A stretch of 44,828 nt of DNA, taken from Marinobacter algicola DG893. Its GTDB lineage: Bacteria > Pseudomonadota > Gammaproteobacteria > Pseudomonadales > Oleiphilaceae. Made by a program: the position numbers and the translations under genes. Positions 1-9,231 of the stretch are shown here, in pieces (position 1 is the stretch's first letter; the number at the start of each line of letters is the position of its first letter). The DNA lies in assembly GCF_000170835.1 (NCBI RefSeq), contig NZ_ABCP01000030.1:1-44828 (forward strand), given 5' to 3'. The notes beneath the pieces were generated by a model. It made no database searches and had not been told where the DNA came from. It saw only the letters and a list, made by a program, of their open reading frames with translations.

Positions 1-107
1 AGCCCCCATGGATGGGTTAACGGCGTGTTTTGGGAGGCTATTGCCACTACGCGACCCGCGCCCAGCATGCAGGCCCGGCTTTAAAGCAGGTCCCACCAAA
101 TCCTAAT

Positions 108-122
108 ATTCTAAATTGGAAT
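108..122. promoter_or_regulatory. Candidate LysR-type operator upstream of leuC
   Basis: An interrupted palindrome, ATTC-N7-GAAT, contains the T-N11-A core typical of LysR-family binding sites. It lies about 22 bases upstream of a plausible -35 for leuC. In pseudomonads leuC is often next to a divergent LysR gene. The window starts too early to show one, and no open frame runs from here to the left edge on the - strand. The operator role is inferred from shape and position. Confidence 0.3.
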
Positions 123-143
123 GCACAACATAAAAAACATGAA

Positions 144-173
144 TTGAGGTTATCCAGAACTAGGCGTTAAGAT
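144..173 (+). promoter_or_regulatory. Putative sigma70 promoter of leuCDB
   Basis: TTGAGG (144-149) and TAAGAT (168-173) are separated by 18 bases and lie about 47 bases before the leuC ATG. This is a moderate match to the sigma70 consensus. It is the best pair in the 219-base leader, which otherwise shows no gene. Confidence 0.35.
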
Positions 174-219
174 GGAGCCATACTGAAAAAACAGAAACCC
201 CCAGAGAGTGAGAGAGAAC

Positions 220-1638
220 ATGGCGGGCAAGACCTTATACGACAAATTGTGGGACGACCATCTCGTCAAACAGCGGGATGACGGCTCCGCGCTGATTTAC
301 ATCGACCGGCATCTGCTACACGAAGTCACCTCGCCGCAGGCCTTCGAAGGCCTTCGCCTGGCCGGGCGTAAGCCCTGGCGGCTGGACGCCAATCTTGCGA
401 CGCCGGATCACAACGTACCCACCACCGACCGTGCCCGGGGCATTGAAGGCATTGTTGACCCGGTATCGCGGATTCAGGTGGAAACCCTGGACAAGAATTG
501 CGACGAGTTCGGCATCCTGGAATTCAAGATCAAGGACCAGCGCCAGGGCATCGTGCATGTGATCGGGCCAGAGCAGGGCGCGACACTGCCGGGCATGAGC
601 ATTGTTTGTGGCGATTCCCACACCTCCACCCACGGTGCATTCGGCTGCCTGGCCCATGGTATCGGCACGTCAGAGGTCGAGCACGTGCTCGCCACCCAGT
701 GTCTGGTTCAGCAGAAAATGAAAAACATGCTGGTGAAGGTGAATGGCAAGCTTGGGCCCGGCGTGACCGGGAAAGACGTTGTCCTCGCCATCATTGGCAA
801 GATCGGAACCGCTGGCGGAACGGGATGTGCCATTGAATTTGGCGGTGAGGCGATTCGCGGTCTCTCGATGGAGGCCCGAATGACCATCTGCAACATGTCC
901 ATCGAGGCCGGTGCGCGGGTGGGTATGGTTGCGGTTGACCAGACCACCATTGATTACGTCAAGGATCGCCCGTTTGCGCCTAAGGGCGAGATGCGCGAGA
1001 AAGCCATTGAATACTGGAAGACATTGCACAGCGATGACGATGCAGTGTTCGATAAGGTTGTTGAGCTCGACGGTTCCGAAATCATGCCGCAGGTGAGCTG
1101 GGGGACGTCTCCCGAGATGGTCGCCGGCGTTGGCGGCAATGTGCCAGACCCGGAGGCGGAAGCCGATCCGATCAAGCGTGAGGGGATTGTTCGTGCCTTG
1201 AAGTACATGGGCCTGAAGCCCAATATGCCGATCACTGAGATCAAGCTGGATCGCGTGTTTATTGGCTCCTGTACCAACAGCCGTATTGAGGATCTTCGTG
1301 AAGCAGCGGCGGTCGTGAAGGGTCGGAAGGTGTCGTCATCGCTCAAGCAGGCGATGGTGGTGCCCGGTTCCGGTCTGGTTAAGGTGCAGGCGGAACAGGA
1401 AGGGCTGGACAAGATCTTTATTGAAGCCGGTCTTGAGTGGCGTGATCCGGGCTGCTCCATGTGTCTGGCCATGAACGCCGACAAGTTGGGGCAGGGGGAG
1501 CACTGCGCTTCCACTTCCAATCGTAACTTCGAGGGCCGTCAGGGCTTCGGCGGGCGTACCCATCTGGTTAGCCCGGCGATGGCAGCGGCGGCGGCGATCA
1601 ACGGCCACTTCGTTGATGTCCGCGAGATGATGAACTGA
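220..1638 (+). CDS. leuC: 3-isopropylmalate dehydratase large subunit
   Basis: Together with LeuD it isomerises 2-isopropylmalate to 3-isopropylmalate, the second step of leucine synthesis, in the cytoplasm. The 472-residue product has the aconitase-family layout. The three cysteines that ligate the 4Fe-4S cluster are visible as C351 (GSCTNSR) and C412/C415 (PGCSMC). The usual length is 466-472. I chose the ATG at 220, giving [10 protein letters not shown], because it matches the family N-terminus; a GTG at 208 would add four unsupported residues. It is first in a leuC-leuD-leuB cluster with 17 bases to leuD. An upstream LysR-like palindrome may mark regulation. Identity is near certain. Confidence 0.97.
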   Translation: MAGKTLYDKLWDDHLVKQRDDGSALIYIDRHLLHEVTSPQAFEGLRLAGRKPWRLDANLATPDHNVPTTDRARGIEGIVDPVSRIQVETLDKNCDEFGILEFKIKDQRQGIVHVIGPEQGATLPGMSIVCGDSHTSTHGAFGCLAHGIGTSEVEHVLATQCLVQQKMKNMLVKVNGKLGPGVTGKDVVLAIIGKIGTAGGTGCAIEFGGEAIRGLSMEARMTICNMSIEAGARVGMVAVDQTTIDYVKDRPFAPKGEMREKAIEYWKTLHSDDDAVFDKVVELDGSEIMPQVSWGTSPEMVAGVGGNVPDPEAEADPIKREGIVRALKYMGLKPNMPITEIKLDRVFIGSCTNSRIEDLREAAAVVKGRKVSSSLKQAMVVPGSGLVKVQAEQEGLDKIFIEAGLEWRDPGCSMCLAMNADKLGQGEHCASTSNRNFEGRQGFGGRTHLVSPAMAAAAAINGHFVDVREMMN

Positions 1639-1655
1639 TCCACAGGAGACTCACC

Positions 1656-2303
1656 ATGCGAGCATTAAAGCAACACCAGGGCATTGTTGCCCCCATGGAC
1701 CGGTCCAATGTGGATACGGACATGATCATTCCCAAGCAGTTTCTGAAGTCCATCAAGCGTACCGGCTTCGGGCCGAACCTGTTTGACGAACTGCGTTACC
1801 TGGATGAAGGCAAGCCGGACCAGGACTGCTCACAGCGGCCTATCAATCCGGACTTCATGCTTAATCAGGATCGCTACAAGAATGCCAGCGTGCTTCTGGC
1901 GCGGCGCAACTTTGGTTGTGGTTCCAGCCGCGAACATGCCCCCTGGGCGCTTGAGGACTATGGGTTCCACGTTATTATTGCGCCCAGTTTCGCCGACATT
2001 TTCTATAACAACTGTTTTAAGAATGGCTTGTTGCCGATTGTTTTAGAAGAGAAAATTGTGGACCGGCTGTTTCACGAAACCGAGGCGGAAGAGGGATACC
2101 AGCTGGCGATAGATCTCGAAGCCAAAACCGTTACCACGCCGTCCGGCGAATCGTTCAACTTTGAGGTTGATGATTTTCGTCGACATTGCCTGCTGAACGG
2201 CCTGGATGATATCGGTGTCACGCTTGAAGACGCGGAGGTCATAACGGCCTACGAAGCGTCGAGACGCAAGACTGCGCCTTGGTTATTTGATGCCGGTCGC
2301 TGA
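1656..2303 (+). CDS. leuD: 3-isopropylmalate dehydratase small subunit
   Basis: This is the small, swivelling subunit that completes the LeuC active site in leucine synthesis. At 215 residues it has normal proteobacterial length. Family signatures are visible: the start [34 protein letters not shown] (about residues 88-101) and [15 protein letters not shown]. An AGGAG ribosome site lies just before the ATG. It follows leuC by 17 bases and precedes leuB by 44, so one transcript is likely. Confidence 0.97.
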   Translation: MRALKQHQGIVAPMDRSNVDTDMIIPKQFLKSIKRTGFGPNLFDELRYLDEGKPDQDCSQRPINPDFMLNQDRYKNASVLLARRNFGCGSSREHAPWALEDYGFHVIIAPSFADIFYNNCFKNGLLPIVLEEKIVDRLFHETEAEEGYQLAIDLEAKTVTTPSGESFNFEVDDFRRHCLLNGLDDIGVTLEDAEVITAYEASRRKTAPWLFDAGR

Positions 2304-2347
2304 TTCGCCCTGTATTCCCAAAACAAATTGACCTTCAAGGAATCATT

Positions 2348-3421
2348 ATGTCCCGATCTATCCTGATGCTCCCTGGCGATGGCATTGGCCCGGAAATTGT
2401 CGCCGAAGCGGAAAAGGTTCTGCGCAAGATAAACGAGCAATTCGGTCTGGAGCTGCATTTTGAGTCCGCTCTGGTTGGCGGTGCAGCCATCGACGAGACA
2501 GATACGCCACTTCCAGACGATACCCTGGACAAGGCTCGTAAGGCAGATGCCATCCTGCTGGGCGCCGTGGGCGGCCCCCAGTGGGACAAGCGCCCAATGG
2601 CCAGTCGCCCTGAAAAGGGACTGCTTGGCCTGCGCTCGAACCTTGAGTTGTTTGCCAATCTGCGCCCGGCCATTCTGTACCCACAGCTTGCGTCTGCGTC
2701 TTCTCTGAAACCAGAGGTGGTCTCCGGCCTCGATATCATGATTGTTCGGGAGTTAACCGGCGGCATCTATTTTGGCCAGCCTCGGGGCGTGCGTGAACTG
2801 GAAAGTGGAGAGCGTCAGGGCTACAACACTTACGCCTACACGGAATCGGAAATTCGTCGTATTGGCCGTGTCGCCTTTGAAGCGGCCCAGCAGCGTGGCA
2901 AGAAACTCTGCTCTGTCGACAAGGCGAATGTGCTGGAAGTAACTGTTTTGTGGCGGGAAATCATGGAAGACCTGCGCCGAGAATACCCGGATGTTGAGCT
3001 CTCCCATATGTACGTGGATAACGCCGCCATGCAGCTGGTCAGGGCACCCAAACAGTTTGATGTGATTGTGACTGGCAACATGTTTGGTGATATTCTTTCT
3101 GACGAAGCGGCTATGCTGACGGGATCCATTGGGATGTTGCCCTCTGCGTCTCTGAACTCCGAGAAGCAGGGTATGTACGAGCCCTGTCATGGGTCCGCAC
3201 CCGATATTGCAGGTAAGGGCATAGCCAACCCGCTGGCTACTATCCTCAGTGGCGCAATGATGCTGCGATACAGCCTTGGCGAGGAAAAGGCCGCCGAGGC
3301 GATAGAGGCTGCGGTCAGTAAAGTGCTGGATCAGGGCCTGAGGACAGCGGATATCATGTCTGCTGATGGCCGGAAAGTATCGACCCGAGAGATGGGCGAT
3401 GCCGTTCTGGCGGCACTCTGA
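2348..3421 (+). CDS. leuB: 3-isopropylmalate dehydrogenase
   Basis: It oxidises and decarboxylates 3-isopropylmalate with NAD+ to give 2-oxoisocaproate, the last leucine-specific step before transamination. The 357 residues are normal length. The N-terminus ([11 protein letters not shown]), the SVDKANVL segment that contributes the catalytic lysine, and the metal and cofactor regions [14 protein letters not shown] and [16 protein letters not shown] are all present. It is the third gene of the leu cluster. The 133 bases before asd hold an imperfect hairpin but no strong terminator, so read-through into asd is possible. Confidence 0.97.
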   Translation: MSRSILMLPGDGIGPEIVAEAEKVLRKINEQFGLELHFESALVGGAAIDETDTPLPDDTLDKARKADAILLGAVGGPQWDKRPMASRPEKGLLGLRSNLELFANLRPAILYPQLASASSLKPEVVSGLDIMIVRELTGGIYFGQPRGVRELESGERQGYNTYAYTESEIRRIGRVAFEAAQQRGKKLCSVDKANVLEVTVLWREIMEDLRREYPDVELSHMYVDNAAMQLVRAPKQFDVIVTGNMFGDILSDEAAMLTGSIGMLPSASLNSEKQGMYEPCHGSAPDIAGKGIANPLATILSGAMMLRYSLGEEKAAEAIEAAVSKVLDQGLRTADIMSADGRKVSTREMGDAVLAAL

Positions 3422-3454
3422 GGTCGGAAATCTGAGGCCGGCAAGTTTTTGAGA

Positions 3455-3485
3455 CCCGACGACAACGCGATGCGGTTGTCGCGGG
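3455..3485 (+). other. Imperfect hairpin in the leuB-asd gap
   Basis: The left arm CCCG-A-CGACAAC pairs with GTTGTCG-CGGG with one bulged A and a short GC-rich loop. No T-run follows, so a classic terminator is unlikely. An mRNA-stability or partial-termination element between the leucine genes and asd is possible. Nothing else is recognisable in the gap 3422-3554. Confidence 0.3.
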
Positions 3486-3554
3486 ATCATCCATCCTGTC
3501 CCTGCCAGCGATACAGGTAGAGGGCGGGCATAAAACGAGGTTCAAAGGTCGCAC

Positions 3555-4670
3555 ATGAAGCGAGTTGGACTTATTGGCTGGCGCGGTATGGTGGGCTCTG
3601 TCCTCATGCAGCGCATGCGTGAAGAAAACGATTTTGCAGATATCGAACCGATCTTCTTTACCACTTCCCAGGCTGGAAAACCTGCGCCGGATGTAGGTAA
3701 AGAAGGTGTGCCTGCGCTGCAGGATGCCTTCGATATCGATACCCTGAAAACGCTGGATGTCGTGGTTACCTGCCAGGGCGGGGATTACACCGGTGCCGTG
3801 TACCAGAAGCTCCGTGATGCCGGATGGCAGGGGTACTGGATTGACGCCGCTTCCACGCTGCGGATGGTCGATCATTCCGTCATCGTTCTTGATCCGGTCA
3901 ACCGCAACGTGATTGACGATGCCCTGGCGAAGGGCGTGAAGGATTACGTTGGTGGTAACTGTACTGTCAGCCTGATGATGCTGGCCCTTGGCGGGCTGCT
4001 GGAGCAGGACCTGATCGAATGGGTATCGCCTATGACCTATCAGGCGGCGTCTGGTTCCGGTGCCCAGAACATGCGGGAACTGCTCAACCAGATGGGCGAG
4101 CTGAAGGGCAGCGTGAGTGACGAGCTGACGGACCCATCCTCGGCTATCCTCGATATCGATCGCAAGGTAACCGAAACCATGCGTTCGGACGGTTTTCCCA
4201 CCGAGCATTTTGAAGTGCCGCTGGCAGGCAGTCTGATTCCGTTTATCGACAAGCAGCTTGATAACGGCATGAGCAAGGAAGAATGGAAAGCGGGCGTCGA
4301 GACCAACAAGATTCTTGGCCGCAGCAGCAATCCGATTCCCATCGACGGCATTTGCGTTCGTATCGGTGCCATGCGTTCCCACAGTCAGGCCTTGACCATC
4401 AAATTGAAGAAGGACCTTCCGGTTTCCGAGATCGAGTCCATCCTGGCCAAAGCCAACGACTGGGTGAAGGTGATTCCCAATGAGCGGGATGCCACCCTTC
4501 GGGAGCTCACCCCGGCGAAGGTCACGGGTACATTGAGTGTTCCCATCGGCCGTATCCGGAAGCTGACCATGGGGCCTGAGTATATCTCAGCGTTCACTGT
4601 GGGTGATCAGTTGCTGTGGGGCGCGGCGGAACCGCTTAGGCGGATGCTTCGCATACTGCAGGAACAGTAA
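3555..4670 (+). CDS. asd: Aspartate-semialdehyde dehydrogenase
   Basis: It reduces L-aspartyl phosphate to aspartate semialdehyde with NADPH, the branch point to lysine/diaminopimelate, methionine, threonine and isoleucine. The 371 residues fit the gammaproteobacterial Asd type (about 367-371). The N-terminal nucleotide-binding segment [20 protein letters not shown] and the catalytic cysteine C136 in [10 protein letters not shown] are clear, followed by the [15 protein letters not shown] substrate segment. The leuCDB-asd-fimV-truA order is the same as in Pseudomonas. The 379 bases downstream separate it from fimV. Confidence 0.97.
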   Translation: MKRVGLIGWRGMVGSVLMQRMREENDFADIEPIFFTTSQAGKPAPDVGKEGVPALQDAFDIDTLKTLDVVVTCQGGDYTGAVYQKLRDAGWQGYWIDAASTLRMVDHSVIVLDPVNRNVIDDALAKGVKDYVGGNCTVSLMMLALGGLLEQDLIEWVSPMTYQAASGSGAQNMRELLNQMGELKGSVSDELTDPSSAILDIDRKVTETMRSDGFPTEHFEVPLAGSLIPFIDKQLDNGMSKEEWKAGVETNKILGRSSNPIPIDGICVRIGAMRSHSQALTIKLKKDLPVSEIESILAKANDWVKVIPNERDATLRELTPAKVTGTLSVPIGRIRKLTMGPEYISAFTVGDQLLWGAAEPLRRMLRILQEQ

Positions 4671-4694
4671 CACAGTCCCGCAGCGGGCAATATT

Positions 4695-4901
4695 ATGCCA
4701 ACTGTGTCCGGTTTCAGAGAACTGATCGAGCGGAGGCTGAAATACGCCTCCGCCCCTGTTATTTTCGGAAGCGTTTTGTACATGTTTGGGTTCTTGTGGG
4801 CTAGACTTTGGCTATTCGGGGCCACCGGATCATCGTTCGGTAACAATATGTTCCCGACCATTTATGAAAAAATGGTACAAGGACTGCGGCTGATTGATTG
4901 A
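4695..4901 (+). CDS. Doubtful 68-residue small membrane protein
   Basis: An open frame of 68 codons in the asd-fimV gap would encode a short basic start and then one hydrophobic stretch (about residues 21-42, VIFGSVLYMFGFLWARLWLF). It ends in tandem stops TGA TAA. Against it: no good ribosome site precedes the ATG, rare codons (AGA, AGG, CTA) occur, a perfect GC hairpin (4730-4753) lies inside it, and another frame is open on the opposite strand. I do not recognise any family. It is recorded because the gap is otherwise empty; it is more likely non-coding. Confidence 0.18.
   Translation: MPTVSGFRELIERRLKYASAPVIFGSVLYMFGFLWARLWLFGATGSSFGNNMFPTIYEKMVQGLRLID
4730..4753 (+). terminator. Possible asd terminator hairpin
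   Basis: Perfect 8-bp arms GCGGAGGC and GCCTCCGC surround an 8-base loop, 60 bases after the asd stop. The downstream tract (CCCTGTTATTTTC) is only partly T-rich, so termination efficiency is uncertain. Confidence 0.35.
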
Positions 4902-4919
4902 TAAAAGAGGTTTTATCAA
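4898..4919. promoter_or_regulatory. Perfect palindrome upstream of fimV
   Basis: Arms TTGATAAAA and TTTTATCAA flank a GAGG centre, 130 bases before the fimV start and at the very beginning of the AT-rich leader. It could be an operator or a weak AT-rich terminator. It carries TTGAT and ATCAA half-sites, but they are 12 bases apart rather than 4, so it is not an FNR/Anr box. Confidence 0.35.
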
Positions 4920-5049
4920 CAATACTTGCCGGGCTGAATATTAAAAACTTTACATAATAACGATAGTAATCAAGACGGAAGTCATCCAACCTCGTCCGAT
5001 TCTGTTTGTGAAAACAGTAACGAATAACGGAGACTGGTAAGGAAAAAGC

Positions 5050-8000
5050 ATGAAGGTACGCAAGCTTGCGGTTGCTCTGGCTCTGGCGGGAGGGCTCGGT
5101 TCTGGCGTCGCACAGGCCCTGGGTCTGGGTGAGATTGAATTACAGTCCTATCTGAATGAGCCTCTGGACGCGGATATCAGTCTGCGTAAAAGCGAGGGCG
5201 TCGACCCTGGTGATGTATTCGTAAACATCGCTCCCGATTCGGCCTATGAACGGGTTGGTATCGACCGGAGCTATTTCCTTACCAAACTTGATTTTCGCGT
5301 CACCACCGCCCGCGATGGCAGCCTGGTGGTGAACGTGTCGTCCCGTGAGCCATTACGGGAACCCTACCTCAACTTCCTGCTTGAAGTGACCTGGCCTAAT
5401 GGTCGGCTGATGCGGGAATACGCGGTGTTGGTTGATCCTCCAGTGTATGCGGAGGAGTCCGGTATGCGGGAAGAGGTTGCCGCTCCGGCCACACGTCAGG
5501 CATCCGAGCCCGCGCGTCAGCAACAGGCCAGATCGACGTCCCAGGAGCCCCAACGAACAACCACCCAGCGTGCACGGACTCTCGGGCCCACCGGGCCTTC
5601 CGATACCCTCTGGAATATTGCAGAGAGTGTTCGCCCCGACAGCAGTGTGTCCATGCAGCAGGTCATGCTTGCGCTCCAGGACCTGAACCCAGACGCGTTC
5701 ATTGCGGGTAATATCAACCGGCTTAAGCGCGGCGAAGTGCTGCGGGTGCCGGATATCGAACAGATTCGCAGTCGTTCCCGTGCTGAAGCCAACCGTCAGG
5801 TGGCCGCGCAGAACAGCGCGCTCTCGACGCCGCAACGCACTGTGGATGCCACAGATACCGCAGTTGCCTCTGGGCAGAGTGGTGGTGAGCAGGCTGGTGG
5901 TGATGAGCTGAGGTTGCTTGCAAGTGAAGATAGCAATACTCGTGATGCCGAAGAAGGTGGTTCTGCGGGCGGTGATGGTGATACCGCTGGTGGCGTGGAC
6001 GCCGGCTCCGCCGTTGCCATGGAAGAGCTCGAAAGTGCTCGACGAGAAAATGATGAGCTGAGCGGTCGGGTTGACGATCTTCAGAATCAAGTCGAAACGC
6101 TTCAGCGCTTGTTGGAACTGAAAAATACCCAGCTTGCTGAAATGCAGCAGGCTGAAGGCGACAGCGGCCAGTCTGCAGATGCACCGCAGACGGAGACAAT
6201 GTCTGAGCAGGCAGCCCAGGAGGAGACAGAAACGTCTGCCGACGGCGACGCCGCTGATATGGTCGCAGAAGATGCGGATGTTGCGGGCAGTATGGCTGCT
6301 GACGAAGATGCGGCTGAGCCTGCGACAACCGATATGGATGAAACCACCGCAGCGGACGCCGAAGAAGGTGCTGACGCCGCGGGGATGGGCGATGATGCCG
6401 ACATGACCGAGGGCGAAGTTGCGTCCGATGGGATGGATGCCGGTACTGCGCCTGCGGAAAAAGTCGATCAGCAGGAAGCCGACGTTGCTGCACCAGCATC
6501 CGAGCAGCCTGCCAACGAGGTATCAACATCACCGGCGGAGCCTGAAAAGGGTTTCCCGGACAACATCATCAGCGCGATCACCAACAATCCGATGTATCAG
6601 ATAGCACTCGGTGGCGGTCTGGTCGTGTTGTTGTTGCTTCTACTGTTGCTGGCACGTCGCAATGCCAATCGTGAGAAAGCGTTTTACGACCAGCTGAACA
6701 GTGAAACGGACGCGGAGACCGATACCTTCGATCTCACCTTGGATGACGAAGACGGTACGGATACACCAGACAGTGATCCTCTGGCGGAGGCCGACGCCTA
6801 CATTGCGTATGGGCGCATGGATCAGGCGGCGCAGTCTCTGGAAACCGCGATTTCTCGCGAACCCAGTCGTACGGACCTGCGCCTGAAACTACTTGGTGTG
6901 TACGCGGATACCCAGGACCGGCAATCTTTTGAGAAACAGCTCGGTGAGGTTGAGGCCCTGGACGACGACCAGGCTATCGCCGAAGCGCACGAAATGCGCG
7001 CGCGCCTCGAAGAGGCTGAGTCAATGCCCAGCATCGATGATCTGGAATCGCAGCTGAGATCGGATTCTTTCGATACCAGCCCGCGTGACGAGGATACCGC
7101 ATTCAATGAGCCGGCTTCGGACCGAAATGAACCGTCATTGGATGACGAGGCTGAAGATGAGTTTAGTAGCCTGGAGACGGATTTTTCGGATCTGGACGAA
7201 ACTGACGACGTCTACGCCGAGGATTCCGAAAAGGAGCCGGGCCCGGATGATCTGATTGAATATGATCTCTCTGGCATTGATGCCTCAGATGATAAAGAAG
7301 AAGCGTCCACTGACAAGTCCGAAGATCTTGCTGACGATGCTTTCGACTTTTCACTTGAGGATGAGTCAACTGAGGAGTCGAAAGCATCCGGGGAAGACGA
7401 TGATCTGAGCCTTGATTTCGCGGAGGATGAACAGGAGTCCAGCGAAACAACTGACGAATCGGATGAGTTCGACTCGCTGGAACTTGATGAAGACGATCTG
7501 GAAACCGCCGGCGCTGACGACTCTGAAGGTCAAGAGCTGGACGTTGACAGCCTGGAAGAAGGCGATCTGGAAGAAAATGACCTGGATTCCCTGGACGAAT
7601 CTTTCCTGGACGAACTGGATGCTGAATTGGATAAGGTTGCCGGCGAAGATGAGTCGCCAGCCGACGACGAGCAAAGCGAACTTGACGACCTTGAGCTTGA
7701 CGTTTCCGACGAGGACCTTGCGCTTATGGAAGAGTTTGCCGATTCCGGAGATTCCGCCGGCACAGATGCGAATACCGATCAGCAGAAGGAGAATTCCACT
7801 CCTCTGGATGAAGAACTCGGTCTTGAGGATACTCTGACGGGTGAGGAACCTGCCGATCCGGAAGAGACAATAGCAGGCGTCGAGGAGGTGGAAGACGATC
7901 TTCCTGAACTCAGCGATGATGATCTTGCTGCCGCCGAGACTGCGGAGGAGGAGTCCGGTGAGCCTCCCGTGGCATCTGATCCTGCGTCCTCAAAGGCTGC

Positions 8001-8220
8001 TTCCGGCGCGGATGATATCGATGAATCCGATCTTGGCGACGACGATGATTTCGATTTCCTGACAGGCACCGATGAAGCGTCAACCAAGCTTGATCTTGCC
8101 AGAGCCTATGTGGAAATGGGTGATGTCGATGGAGCCAGGGATATCCTTGAGGAAGTGGCTCTGGAAGGAAATGAGGAGCAAAAAGCGGAGGCTCAGGATC
8201 TCCTTAAAAATCTGTCCTGA
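5050..8220 (+). CDS. fimV: FimV/HubP-family polar hub protein
   Basis: FimV proteins are large inner-membrane scaffolds that bind peptidoglycan and organise the cell pole; in Pseudomonas FimV is needed for type IV pilus assembly, twitching and cAMP production. The 1056 residues show a signal peptide (cleavage likely after AQA, residue 23), the FimV N-terminal domain (about 24-135), a LysM module (about 180-236), an acidic Ala-rich stretch with a coiled coil (324-370), one membrane helix (516-537, a run of Leu), and a cytoplasmic TPR-like part (576-640). A very acidic Asp/Glu/Ser linker (about 660-1005) leads to the conserved C-terminal domain (about 1011-1056, LDLARAYVEMGDVDGARDIL). It is longer than the Pseudomonas protein, mostly because of the linker. 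It appears to be transcribed alone, with a strong terminator downstream. Confidence 0.95.
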   Translation: MKVRKLAVALALAGGLGSGVAQALGLGEIELQSYLNEPLDADISLRKSEGVDPGDVFVNIAPDSAYERVGIDRSYFLTKLDFRVTTARDGSLVVNVSSREPLREPYLNFLLEVTWPNGRLMREYAVLVDPPVYAEESGMREEVAAPATRQASEPARQQQARSTSQEPQRTTTQRARTLGPTGPSDTLWNIAESVRPDSSVSMQQVMLALQDLNPDAFIAGNINRLKRGEVLRVPDIEQIRSRSRAEANRQVAAQNSALSTPQRTVDATDTAVASGQSGGEQAGGDELRLLASEDSNTRDAEEGGSAGGDGDTAGGVDAGSAVAMEELESARRENDELSGRVDDLQNQVETLQRLLELKNTQLAEMQQAEGDSGQSADAPQTETMSEQAAQEETETSADGDAADMVAEDADVAGSMAADEDAAEPATTDMDETTAADAEEGADAAGMGDDADMTEGEVASDGMDAGTAPAEKVDQQEADVAAPASEQPANEVSTSPAEPEKGFPDNIISAITNNPMYQIALGGGLVVLLLLLLLLARRNANREKAFYDQLNSETDAETDTFDLTLDDEDGTDTPDSDPLAEADAYIAYGRMDQAAQSLETAISREPSRTDLRLKLLGVYADTQDRQSFEKQLGEVEALDDDQAIAEAHEMRARLEEAESMPSIDDLESQLRSDSFDTSPRDEDTAFNEPASDRNEPSLDDEAEDEFSSLETDFSDLDETDDVYAEDSEKEPGPDDLIEYDLSGIDASDDKEEASTDKSEDLADDAFDFSLEDESTEESKASGEDDDLSLDFAEDEQESSETTDESDEFDSLELDEDDLETAGADDSEGQELDVDSLEEGDLEENDLDSLDESFLDELDAELDKVAGEDESPADDEQSELDDLELDVSDEDLALMEEFADSGDSAGTDANTDQQKENSTPLDEELGLEDTLTGEEPADPEETIAGVEEVEDDLPELSDDDLAAAETAEEESGEPPVASDPASSKAASGADDIDESDLGDDDDFDFLTGTDEASTKLDLARAYVEMGDVDGARDILEEVALEGNEEQKAEAQDLLKNLS

Positions 8221-8247
8221 TTCGATATAATCAGTACAGCGAACGCG

Positions 8248-8297
8248 AAACGCCGGCTACCGGGCCCATCCCGGATTAAAGCCGGCGTTTTGTTTTT
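8248..8297 (+). terminator. Intrinsic terminator after fimV
   Basis: Arms AAACGCCGGCT (8248-8258) and AGCCGGCGTTT (8280-8290) are perfectly complementary. They enclose a nested CCGGG/CCCGG stem, and a TTTTGTTTTTT tract follows. It lies 28 bases after the fimV stop and separates fimV from truA. Confidence 0.9.
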
Positions 8298-8327
8298 TAC
8301 TATCAGCTTGTCAATCCGGACACTTCA

Positions 8328-9224
8328 TTGTTTGTTACGCCACAACCACTGACCACTGACAGCGCCATCGGGGCGGGGCGGGTCGCGATTGCCTTTGAGT
8401 ACGATGGCCGGGGCTTCCACGGCTGGCAATATCAGAAATCAGGCGTGCGGTCGGTTCAGGGAGAGCTGACCCAGGCGGTTTCAAAGGTTGCTGACCATCC
8501 TGTTGAGCTTGTATGTGCGGGCCGCACCGATGCGGGCGTGCACGCCAGTTACCAGATTGCGCATTTCGAGACACCCTCGGTGCGTAATCCCAGGTCCTGG
8601 GTTATGGGCATCAACACCTCATTACCGCAGGATATCGCGGTTCATTGGGCCGGTAATGGGGTGGATGACTTCCACGCCCGTTTTTCCGCAACCTATCGCC
8701 GATACCGTTATGTGATCTATAACCATGCAGTAAGGCCGGGCATCCTTCATGGTCAGGTGAGCTGGACGTTTCGGCCTCTGGACGAAGCGCTGATGCATCA
8801 GGCTGCCCAGTTCCTTTGCGGTGAACACGATTTTTCGTCGTTTCGCGCGGCTGGTTGTCAGTCGAGGTCACCCATTCGGTTTCTTGAAGCCATCGAGGTA
8901 ACCCGAAAAGGGGACTTCGTCGTAATAGATGTGCAGGCAAATGCGTTCCTGCATCATATGGTTCGCAATATCGCCGGTGCACTGATGTCGGTGGGTACAG
9001 GGAAGCAGCGGCCGGAGTGGATTCGTGAGATACTTGAGGCCAGGGACCGGACTGTTGCAGGTGTTACGGCACCGCCCCATGGACTGTATCTGGTGGATGT
9101 AGGGTATCCGGATGGGTTCTCTATCCCGGCAGCCCAATGCGGGCCAGCGTTCGTCGCACCCTGGTTTGAGGCTGATGAAAACCGACCACGCAGTCCGACT
9201 CACATACACCGAAAACAGCGATAG
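8328..9224 (+). CDS. truA: tRNA pseudouridine(38-40) synthase
   Basis: TruA isomerises uridines 38-40 in the anticodon stem-loop of many tRNAs. The 298-residue product has the family start region [14 protein letters not shown], the catalytic aspartate D68 in GRTDAGVHA, and the later [14 protein letters not shown] and [11 protein letters not shown] segments. It is somewhat longer than the usual 260-280 because of extra residues at both ends. The start is uncertain: TTG at 8328 is the furthest upstream possibility in this frame, it has only a weak ribosome site, and no ATG is available before the conserved core. It leads the truA-trpF-trpB run with a 7-base gap to trpF. Confidence 0.93.
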   Translation: MFVTPQPLTTDSAIGAGRVAIAFEYDGRGFHGWQYQKSGVRSVQGELTQAVSKVADHPVELVCAGRTDAGVHASYQIAHFETPSVRNPRSWVMGINTSLPQDIAVHWAGNGVDDFHARFSATYRRYRYVIYNHAVRPGILHGQVSWTFRPLDEALMHQAAQFLCGEHDFSSFRAAGCQSRSPIRFLEAIEVTRKGDFVVIDVQANAFLHHMVRNIAGALMSVGTGKQRPEWIREILEARDRTVAGVTAPPHGLYLVDVGYPDGFSIPAAQCGPAFVAPWFEADENRPRSPTHIHRKQR

Positions 9225-9231
9225 ACGGCTT

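Larger units (their letters stand above)
4671..5049. other. asd-fimV intergenic region (379 bases)
   Basis: The region has two different halves. The asd-proximal half is GC-balanced and contains the doubtful 68-codon frame and an 8-bp hairpin. The fimV-proximal half (about 4898-5049) is clearly AT-rich, as expected of a promoter region, and begins with a perfect 9-bp inverted repeat. A weak TTGCCG (4926-4931) followed by TACATAAT could be a fimV promoter but spacing is long. No RNA gene was recognised. Confidence 0.5.

Noticed and set aside
3354..4382. 342-codon - strand frame opposite asd
   Set aside because: It covers the asd coding sequence and the leuB end, shows no known motif and has no plausible start signal.
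4898..4919. FNR/Anr box upstream of fimV
   Set aside because: TTGAT and ATCAA half-sites are present but separated by 12 bases instead of 4.
5353..6532. Long - strand frames (245 and 269 codons) opposite fimV
   Set aside because: Their products are low-complexity (His/Arg/Gln/Pro-rich) mirror images of the Ala/Asp/Glu-rich fimV codons, without a ribosome site.
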